Source: Zychaea mexicana (Eukaryota; Mucoromycota; Mucoromycetes; Mucorales; Lichtheimiaceae). Taken from it: 64,000 nt of DNA. The notes below the pieces were generated by a model. That model had not been told where the DNA came from, did not search any database, and saw nothing but the letters and a program-made list of their open reading frames with translations. The DNA lies in the NCBI RefSeq assembly GCF_025766255.1, contig NW_026516687.1, positions 186,001 through 250,000 of the forward strand, given 5' to 3'. Made by a program: the position numbers and the translations under genes. Position 1 is the first letter of the stretch. The number at the start of each line of letters is the position of its first letter. Shown here piece by piece: positions 11,664 to 19,173 of the stretch.

Positions 11664-12546
11664 TGTTAATTTTTTTAGACAATCGCAATCCACGAAGGAG
11701 CTACAACGAAGCTTTTTTACACGCAATGGGAGAAACAACTGCCACTGATCGCTCCAAAAAACGCGCGTTGATGTTTGCAGACTTCTATGACGTTGTACCT
11801 GTTGCTTTAACCGATGAGGATGGTAGCGAAGTGGATTTGATCTTGTCACCAAGCCACATCGAACAACTACAAACTATGCTTGCAAGACCACAACAGCTAA
11901 CCTTGACGCGTCCAACTCAAGAGCTGTCCCCAGTCAATATGTTTCTGACACGTGATACTGTTCACAGCCTTGGTAAAAAGGGCGCAATCTCGAATTACCT
12001 GTCAAAGCGTCACTATATCGAATTGAATAAAGAAATTATTAAAAACTGAATCAAGACTGGGAAATCAAGCCCAACCAGCGTTACATGGTTGCAAGAGCGC
12101 TCAGTGGATCAGTTATAGTGGACTCTGAAAACCATCGTGGTCTCCTCATTCTGTCATTGGAGGTGTATGGTCGCGACCCTGAAATTGAAAGCCACGCTGA
12201 GCAACGAAGCACTGTCGGCTCCACCCACTTATCAACATCAGTCCCGTCAATAGACTGCAACGATTTCGCGATAGGCACGCTGCACCAAACGGAAGGAAAG
12301 AATGTCTCTGTCAAGCTTATACTTGGTGCCCACCCCTTCAACGCCCTTGTCACTGCAAGCATGCGAATTGACAGTGTTGCGCATCATCTAGAGTGTGGGC
12401 CAAGCACAGTAAACTTTGTGGTACCTCCACGGTCAATATATAAATTATACCTGGACTCGCAATCATGGTCCGATTCTTCGGTGCTTGACAATAATGACAA
12501 TTCGAATTCCATTTACACCCACTCCCGGCATATGCAGCTGCGATAG
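11664..12546 (+). pseudogene. Unrecognised frameshifted ORF pair
   Basis: Two overlapping reading frames with ordinary base composition. The first (to a TGA at 12047) encodes about 127 residues, including RRSYNEAFLHAMGETT and FADFYDVVPVALTDEDGS. The second opens at 12043, one base out of register, and runs to 12546 with EIKPNQRYMVARALSGSVIV and LILGAHPFNALVTASMRIDS. The change of frame falls on the run of five A's at 12041-12045, as expected for a one-base loss in a single original ORF of about 290 codons. No ATG is well placed at the 5' end; a splice-acceptor-like TTTTTTTAG at 11672-11680 suggests a missing upstream exon. I recognise no domain. It could be a dead gene, a domesticated element fragment, or an assembly error at the homopolymer. 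Confidence 0.45.
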
Positions 12547-12696
12547 CTCAAAACAAAATTTCATGATATATATGACGCTGGATATCTCCTGCCTTTTATA
12601 ATCAAAATGAAATGAATATTGAAGCAGCCAATGGAATCAAGTCCTTGCAAGTAGGAGAAAATGATGACGTAAAGACTTGGAGCTCGCCAATAGATA

Positions 12697-13437
12697 CCCT
12701 TTTTTTCATCTTTTTTTAAAATTTCTGAATAAAGTAGTTTGTTTTCTTTATTAATATTTTTCAAAATATTATTCATAGGAGGAAATTCTTTATTATCATT
12801 TATATCTAATTTAAAATTATCTTCATAATTGGGATTTATTAATATATCTTCTTTATCAATTTTACAAATATTTTTTTTAAAATTAAATTTTTAGAATTTA
12901 TTCTATTATTAATATTTAAATCTTTAATATTAAAACAAACATTTTTACTAAATAAACTTAAAAAAGTATCGTTTTATAATTTCTGAGAAATTTTAAAAAA
13001 ATGTAATAAATATCTAAAAAACAGTTTATCTATCCTTCATTATATTAATTAATAAATTTTTTTTAAAACTTTTTTGTTAATTTTTCTTTTTATGCCAAGA
13101 CTTAAATAAATCATTATGAATAATTAATATGAAATTAAAGAATAACCTTTTTTCCATAATTTTAAAATATAGAAACTTAAATTAATTTATTTGTTAGGCA
13201 AAATACTAAAAATTACTTCATAAATATATAGTTTTGTACTCTATACAACATATAAAACTTAATACATTTTAACCATTGTTTCTTAATAATATTTATTAAA
13301 ATTTTAAAAAAAGTTATCTAATATTTTTTTTATGTTTAGAAAAAATTATTGAAATTTTTAAATATTTATCTAATTTTATCAATGGATAGAAAAAACTGTT
13401 CTAAACAAGATTAAGAGAATTATATGTAAGAAATAGA
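12697..13437. other. A/T-rich foreign-looking block, left part
   Basis: Composition switches abruptly at about 12697 from ordinary to overwhelmingly A/T. On the minus strand a broken Asn/Lys/Ile-rich frame reads from about 12960 to 12697. It includes INPNYEDNFKLDINDNKEF and MNNILKNINKENKLLYSEIL, with at least one frameshift near 12868, and runs into host-like sequence at 12697, which marks that junction. The octamer AAAATTGA occurs on the minus strand at 12859-12866; this matches the early promoter core known in Mimiviridae but is expected by chance in such DNA. The rest (12970-13437) is A/T-rich with no convincing ORF. Origin (viral, organellar or other) is inferred only from composition and protein style. 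Confidence 0.5.
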
Positions 13438-13709
13438 AGGATGATACGTACAAGTATACAAAAGAAGAATGTAATTTTGCTCACGGTGAAGATGATATAA
13501 TCAAAAATAAATGTTATAATAATGGTTATTGTTGGGATGAAGATTGTATTTACGTACATCCTGATGATTGGAACCCTTATAATAATAAAAAAGAATGTTT
13601 AATTTGTATAAAAGGATATTGTGATAAAAGAAACAAGAAATATAATCACATTAAAAATATAAATATAAACAATAATGATAAAAATATTACTTTTGAAATA
13701 CCTAAATGA
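13438..13709 (+). pseudogene. CCCH zinc-finger ORF remnant, giant-virus-like
   Basis: An A/T-rich frame of about 90 codons ends at TGA 13707-13709 and is preceded by an in-frame TAG at 13435, with no ATG start, so it is a truncated remnant. It encodes clustered Cys/His motifs: EECNFAHGED, then CYNNGYCWDEDCIYVH (C-x5-C-x4-C-x3-H) and CLICIKGYC. These are CCCH-type zinc fingers, followed by an Asn/Lys/Ile-rich tail. CCCH proteins with this low-complexity, Asn/Lys-rich style are common in nucleocytoplasmic large DNA viruses; host fungal CCCH proteins do not have this composition. It is also possible that the block comes from an A/T-rich organelle or plasmid. What is seen: zinc ligands and composition. 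What is inferred: viral ancestry. Confidence 0.5.
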
Positions 13710-13718
13710 TTTTATTTT

Positions 13719-14850
13719 ATGGAATTAAGTTCTGTTATGTACTATTCATCACGATCTTTACTATTCTATGGACACCTTCAGCAGCCGATCACGGTGTTCA
13801 CATACGGCAAAACGACCACATCGCTCAATTCCGGAGTCTTAGCATCGAAGTTATTGGCTGCCTTGGCAACCGCGGTCATGAGGGAAGGTGAAAATGCCTG
13901 TTTGAGCAAGAATGATCTGGAAAAGCTTACAGCCCTGAGGGTTAACTATTAATATAGTGATTAAAAAAATTTAATAAATTTTTTATAATCTATAATTTCT
14001 TTTTATATATCATAAATCACCCATAATGTTCATTAGAAAAGTAAAGTTACACTTAACTTTTTCTAGTTGAACACTTAAATTATATATCAAAAAAAATAAC
14101 AAATTATTTTTTTTTTTTTTCTTTAAGTCCTTGAAAATATAAATCTTTAATTTATATTTAGCGACTAAAAGGAGCTATAAACCGGGGTTTATCCCCTTTT
14201 AAGTCTTTCTATTAAATAAAAAAAGAATTTGTTCTTTTTAGTGAAACGAAGTTTCAATCTTTTTAATAAATTAAAAAGTAAGAAGCAAGGCTTCGCCTCA
14301 AAAATTGTAATTTTTGATTTAAAAAAAGACTTGAAGGGTATAAAGACCCGAAAAGTATTAGCTTCGCTAAAATAAAATAAATATTATTTTTTAGACTTAA
14401 AGAAAAATAAAATAAAATAATTATTTTTGTTTTTGTTATTATTATTATTAGAATAATAAAAATCTAATCCCAGGATTATATTTTTTGATTTTTTTAAAAG
14501 TAATATGGAAAAATAAAAATATAAATTCTAGAATTTAATTTTTAATATTTCTTAAATGAGATAAGAAAATATAATAATTTTTTACAATCTAGTGATTGAA
14601 AAAATTTTATAGTTTTCAAAAATATTTATTAATAATGTTTATTCTTCCCTATTCACCAAGGATACCAAGACCAAGGACGTTTTTCTACGTATACTCAGCT
14701 TGTTCGAAACTGATGCCTCCATTCCTATCATCGGAAACTCAGTGCTGAATTCTCTTGGCGAGGAGTTGGCCAACTTGTTGTCGCCGTATATATGCACTAC
14801 AAACAGAACAAATGGCATCCCTTCCCTCATCGACCATTTGCAATCGTATT
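13719..14850 (+). pseudogene. Host-like ORF interrupted by A/T-rich insert
   Basis: Two segments of ordinary composition, 13719..13949 and 14643..14850, are separated by 690 bp of extreme A/T. The first encodes VFTYGKTTTSLNSGVLASKL and NDLEKLTALRVNY; the second TKDTKTKDVFLRILSLFE and SVLNSLGEELANLLSPYI. If the 690 bp (13951-14640) are skipped, the frame continues without a stop (690 is a multiple of three). The insert has no GT-AG ends, so it does not look like a spliceosomal intron. The helical, Leu/Ala-rich protein is not one I recognise. It lacks a clear start, the left end abuts the CCCH remnant within 10 bp, and it is probably a gene fragment split by foreign DNA. Confidence 0.45.
13951..14640. 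repeat. A/T-rich insert with cluster of perfect hairpins
   Basis: Nine perfect inverted repeats with short loops lie in 330 bp. 14043-14060: 7-bp stem, CACT loop. 14135-14159: 10-bp stem, CTTTA loop. 14177-14192: 7-bp stem, GG loop, flanked by an outer AAAAGG/CCTTTT pair. 14220-14239: 8-bp stem, TTTG loop. 14242-14256: 6-bp stem, GAA loop. 14282-14298: two alternative stems, GAAGC/GCTTC and AGGC/GCCT. 14298-14317: 9-bp stem, GT loop. 14336-14349: GGGT/ACCC. 14358-14370: 5-bp stem, TTC loop. The block is bounded by near-identical motifs TAGTGATTAAAAAAATTT (13957) and TAGTGATTGAAAAAATTT (14592). Hairpin clusters of this kind occur in some fungal mitochondrial DNAs and at transcript ends of giant viruses; which applies here cannot be told. 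Confidence 0.7.
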
Positions 14851-15643
14851 GATTGTTATACTTCAAAAATTTCAAGCACAGTATAAAACCAGATCAATCA
14901 TGTACATGGATACCAATGCCTTCATATTCTATACTATTATTGGTGTCGTATCTTCTCCATCTTCTATCCATTATAAAAATACATAATATACTTGTGGGTG
15001 ACAAGCAACCAGTAAAAGCCTACAAAATCAGAAAGAAAATGAGTATATAACCATATCTATGAACTGTATATTAGTGATACTGATTTAGTTAGAATCCATA
15101 TTGAAACAATTTGAGCTTCAGGAGCAGAGTCCGTGATGTTGACAATGGAGTGTGTGTTGGTGGTGGGGGGGTGTAGAGGTTTCAGCTGTAGTATCATAAC
15201 TGCAGAGGCGGAGAGGTTGTTGTTGTTGTGGAAGTATTGTTTATTTTCGTTTTAAGCAAGAAATTTACTTTCATAAATATATACTATGGGTCTTAAACTT
15301 TGAGGACTTTGCTCAAAAACTTAAAGATCATCATTTTACAGCTATAGTTTGAAGTCGATCGTTGCTATAAAAATTGACTGATACTTTAAATGCTGGTGAT
15401 TATTGTAATTGCAAAAAAGCCCAATGCATTAAGCTGTCGGGGTCTCGGGGTTGCCAAAGAAGTTTAAGACTTGATTCTCAAGAACGTAAGCTTCGAGACG
15501 TCGGCGTCTGAGTTCACAGGGTTTGTTTCTTGGGTGACATTGCAAACGTCCTGTTTCAAAGAAGATGGTTTGGTAGCAGCAGGTACTGGTGGTGCACTAG
15601 CGAGTGGTTTCGCCAGATGCGCGTCTAATGTTTTATTGCAAGA
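14851..15643. other. Spacer, no gene seen
   Basis: Mixed composition with G-rich short repeats near 15150-15180 and TTGTTG runs near 15215. A few open frames under 80 codons show no protein-like features. It lies within the accessory island. Confidence 0.4.
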
Positions 15644-15730
15644 TCAGCACTCATGTTGGTTGCTGCGACGCAGCGAGCAATCACGAACGACGTGAGATGC
15701 TGAGTGACATCGGAAGCAGTGTGGTTCCAT
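15644..15730 (-). mobile_element. CCHC zinc-knuckle remnant (retroelement Gag-like)
   Basis: The minus strand encodes MEPHCFRCHSASHVVRDCSL, a canonical CX2CX4HX4C zinc knuckle, ending at a TGA soon after. An in-frame TGA also lies about 30 nt upstream. Zinc knuckles of this type are typical of Gag proteins of LTR and LINE-type retroelements, though some cellular RNA-binding proteins have them. Flanking sequence on the same strand is interrupted by stops in all frames, so this is a decayed fragment. No LTR or reverse transcriptase is visible nearby. Confidence 0.5.
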
Positions 15731-16029
15731 GTCAGTAAATGGTAATTGAGGTTGTCATCGTCACTGCACTAAGGCATATGGTGGTCCAAGGTGGTGCAAG
15801 GTGGTGAAAGCTTATTCGCCTTCCAACAGTTGTTGATCAATCACTGCAAATCCGTTCCCATGAATAGATTGGTAGCTTGGTCGCGGTAGACATCAACGTC
15901 CATGACACGGCTGTACATGGTTATGGTCTTTTGGAGAACTTTCACCTAATTCCTCTGGATCCAGCAAACGTGGATGGGTCAAGCGGATTTTCTTAATTTG
16001 GTTGAAATTTTGGAAACGCCTGCCCTAGC

Positions 16030-17440
16030 ATGTCCGACGCGTCTTCTTTTAGCACTATGGCAACAATTACTGGACTTGCAAGCAAAAGACAACTCAATGA
16101 CGGTAACGCTATTCCATGCGTTGGTTTTGGTGTTTATAACACCAAACCTGGCATTCAAACTGAGCAAGCTCTCCTTTGGGCTTTAGAGGTATACAAAAGA
16201 ATAAACATACAATCAGCTTGATTAAATTACTCCAGACCTTTTAAACGAAAACAATGTATTACAGGCTGGTTATCGTCATGTCGATACTGCTTCTTGCTAC
16301 CGAAACGAAGAAGGTGTTGGCAAGGCTCTAAGCAAAACGTGAGCTCAGAACTAGTCGTACCGTCCTTGCAGCAACAAATTGCGCGATTTCTTTTGTGGTT
16401 ACTCCTTTTGCTAATCAATTCTTCCATCATTTTATTAGACAAGTGCCTCGTAGCGACGTAATTATCACGCTAGATTGCGCCATATTTTAATATGAGATTG
16501 AGACACTAATCTTGTTTGAAAATAGATATTCGTTACCACCAAGCTCTGGGATACGGATCAAGGTTATGAAAAGGCTTTGGCAGCTTTCGATAAGAGTATT
16601 GGTAAGCTCGGCTTAGATTATGTGGATCTGTACCTTGTCCACAGTCCTTCTCCCGGCACCAAGCTTCGTCTCGAAACATGGAAGGCAATGGAGCATTTAA
16701 AAAAGTCTGGCAAGGTTAAGAGCATCGGTAAGTATTCAATTTTTTCAGATCGCATATGTTCCCTTGAAAATAAACAGAAGCATACAAACTCGTATATAAG
16801 GTGTTTCAAATTACGGCGTGCATCACTTGAAGGAACTGCTTGAAGTTTGCGAAATTAAACCCGTTGTGAACCAGGTCGAGGCACGTATACATTACATTTC
16901 AGGGAAATAGATAAAGAATGCTCTATTAATCAGCAAATGCTCCATCCCACCAGATTACACCTTATCTCGCACGCACAGATATCGAAAAGTTTTGCAAGGA
17001 GCATAACATTATACTTGAGGCGGTAAGGCAGCTCTCCGAGGAACAGATAATACGCAAGGATTCCTCCGATATACTTACGATGGACACATAGTACTCTCCC
17101 TTGACAATGGGAGAAAAGCTTAAAGATTCGGCACTTGTTGAGATCGCAAACAAATATAACAAGAGCACAGCGCATATTCTCATCCGATGGTAAAGACTAT
17201 TCACCTATCCGAAAACGCGTTTTCATACAAGCAATATCTAAACCTCGCACTGTTTGTTTCTTCCTCCTTCCTAGGTCCATCCAACACGGTTACGTCCCGT
17301 TGCCCAAGTCCGTTCACCAAGAGCGTATCGTCAGCAACACGGAGGTTTTCGACTTTGAGATCAGCGATGAAGACATGAACACATTGGATGGTTTCGACGA
17401 GCATTTTGTGACAGAATGGGATCCAACTCGCTATGACTAG
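16030..17440 (+). CDS. Aldo-keto reductase (AKR superfamily)
   Basis: NAD(P)H-dependent carbonyl reductase with a TIM barrel; substrate unknown. Exons: 16030..16188, 16265..16338, 16439..16457 (19 nt), 16526..16727, 16801..about 16880, about 16954..17022, 17092..17189, 17275..17440, near 290 aa. The catalytic tetrad is present: Asp and Tyr in [21 protein letters not shown], Lys in IFVTTKLW, His in [10 protein letters not shown]. The cofactor end [20 protein letters not shown] carries the usual PKS motif. One junction is ambiguous. A GC donor at 16881 joined to 16954 gives the family-typical [18 protein letters not shown] donor at 16885 joined to 16934 also keeps frame but adds eight residues (296 aa). 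A second start ATG lies ten codons downstream. A degraded sister copy lies 5 kb upstream in the same orientation. Confidence 0.88.
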
Positions 17441-17646
17441 TTCCGACCCTCCAACACCCCCATCACCCAACAGTATTAAATCCAGGCTCTCTTTTCTGCT
17501 GATATCCAAAGCAACATATGTCATGATAACGAGTCAAGCGTTCCGAAAAATATATGCAGTACTGCGTATGTTGTTGTATATGTGGGTTGTTTTTTGCTTA
17601 TCGTTTTTATTCGAGCCGAGATACAAAGCGTGAACAAAAAATAAGC

Positions 17647-18224
17647 TTAGAAAACAAGAGCAGCACCCTTGGTCTTCTTGTCACCACCCAATTCGAAGTG
17701 CTTGCAGCGCTTGATGGGGAGCTGCATCTTGTACTTGCAGGCTAAAAGAAAAGTATAACGTATCAGCTTTGTACTCCAATTTCGTTCGTCAGTTGTCGTA
17801 AATTGACTCAAAAAAATAATTACCAGTGCATTCAAGACGGAGCACAATCTTCTTGGTGGTCTTTGCCTTCTTGTGGAAAACGGGCTTGGTCTGACCACCA
17901 TAACCGGACTGCTTACGATCGTAACGACGCTTACCCTGGGCAGCCAACGAAGCCTTACCAGTCTTGTACTGGGTGACCTTGTGGGGAGTGTGCTTGCGGC
18001 ACTTGGCGCCCTTGCAGAAGGTGTTGCGGGTCTTGGGAATGTTCACCTACATTCGAAATGCATATATTATAGAAATCAATATCCACCCTTTCTTTTCATT
18101 GACCTGATCGATCCATCCATCAGAGTCATCCATTCATCCATCTATCTAGCCGTTCGTATGTTTCATTCTTTAACGCGTTTCGTCGTCGTCCCTTCTTCCT
18201 TTTTCATATTGACACACATACCAT
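17647..18224 (-). CDS. RPL42: 60S ribosomal protein eL42 (L44/L36a)
   Basis: Component of the large ribosomal subunit near the E site. Three exons, 18222..18224, 17824..18046 and 17647..17741, close to exactly 106 aa, the usual family length. The first exon is just the ATG codon followed by a GTATGT donor; ribosomal protein genes of fungi often carry such an early intron. Motifs seen: [20 protein letters not shown] and [20 protein letters not shown], then [20 protein letters not shown]. The four zinc-binding Cys are present in two pairs. Lysine/arginine-rich, with strong codon bias toward AAG and CGC as expected of a highly expressed gene. Confidence 0.96.
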
Positions 18225-19173
18225 TTTTGAAGCAAAGGAAGAGGCCGTTCAATGATGTTCGCCTTCATCCAATAAAATCGAATCCCGCTGTAAAAAGGAA
18301 GCCCTATTCTGCAATTTCATTCGCTGAGCGTATTCATAATTAGACTTTATGCTCCTCTCCTCTGTTCTTTTCTGATACAATACAATATCCTCTTCATCGA
18401 TAGCTGGTTTGCCCTTTTTTTCAGTTGATAAATGCTCTTATAGGTTGTCAAAGGCTTAACTAATAGTATGCGTGTGCTATTAGCTCCACTAACTTTCGTT
18501 GGGGTATTTTTCTGGCTGGGCTCAATATAATGATGTGGCACCTGCACTTTATCTTAAGAGACCACCACTCGACGTTGTAGTCAAAGCTGCTCTAGGGCCT
18601 GCGCAACCACATTTATTCAGCGGATCTATCAACCATCTTCCATACGACCAAAGGTTTTATTAGCATAACTCACACACTATGAGAGTTTAAAATTACGTGA
18701 GATGTAAGTAGAAAGCTAAATACCGCAAGCTTGAATACACATATGAGCATGCTGTTAGTATGTTTGAAGCTTTGAACGAAGTGAAAAGATTAACGTATGT
18801 TTGAACGGAAGCATATCTACTAAAAGTCATCTGTGGATGCCCAGTGATGAGTAAAGGAACGTTATGTTAAACGGCGACTACATGACTCTAAAAGCAGCAA
18901 GTTCGTAACTCGAGGGATGTGTTCCAGAATATGGAAATCATACATAGAAACACACACACTTTCTCTTATTGCATAATTTTCTACCCTTATATTACTTCAC
19001 AAGCACAAGTAGTGCACACAGCATCTTGTTATAATACAAATAATCACAGTTCGCAACCCTCGGGTCCACCTAGCACCCACGATTTAATATTGCTTGATTC
19101 TCCTTTTCTTTGTCGTGATTGAAATATATAATAATACAAATAAAAATACAAGGTAAAAGTACATGATAATAAT
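18225..19173. other. Intergenic, no gene seen
   Basis: 5' region of eL42 and 3' flank of the amino-acid permease. Short T- and C-rich tracts at 18330-18420 could be eL42 promoter sequence. No ORF, tRNA or repeat recognised. Confidence 0.5.

Noticed and set aside
14043..14370. Hairpin cluster as a CRISPR array or tRNA cluster
   Set aside because: Stems differ in sequence and spacing, there are no identical repeats with unique spacers, and no cloverleaf with a T-loop motif.
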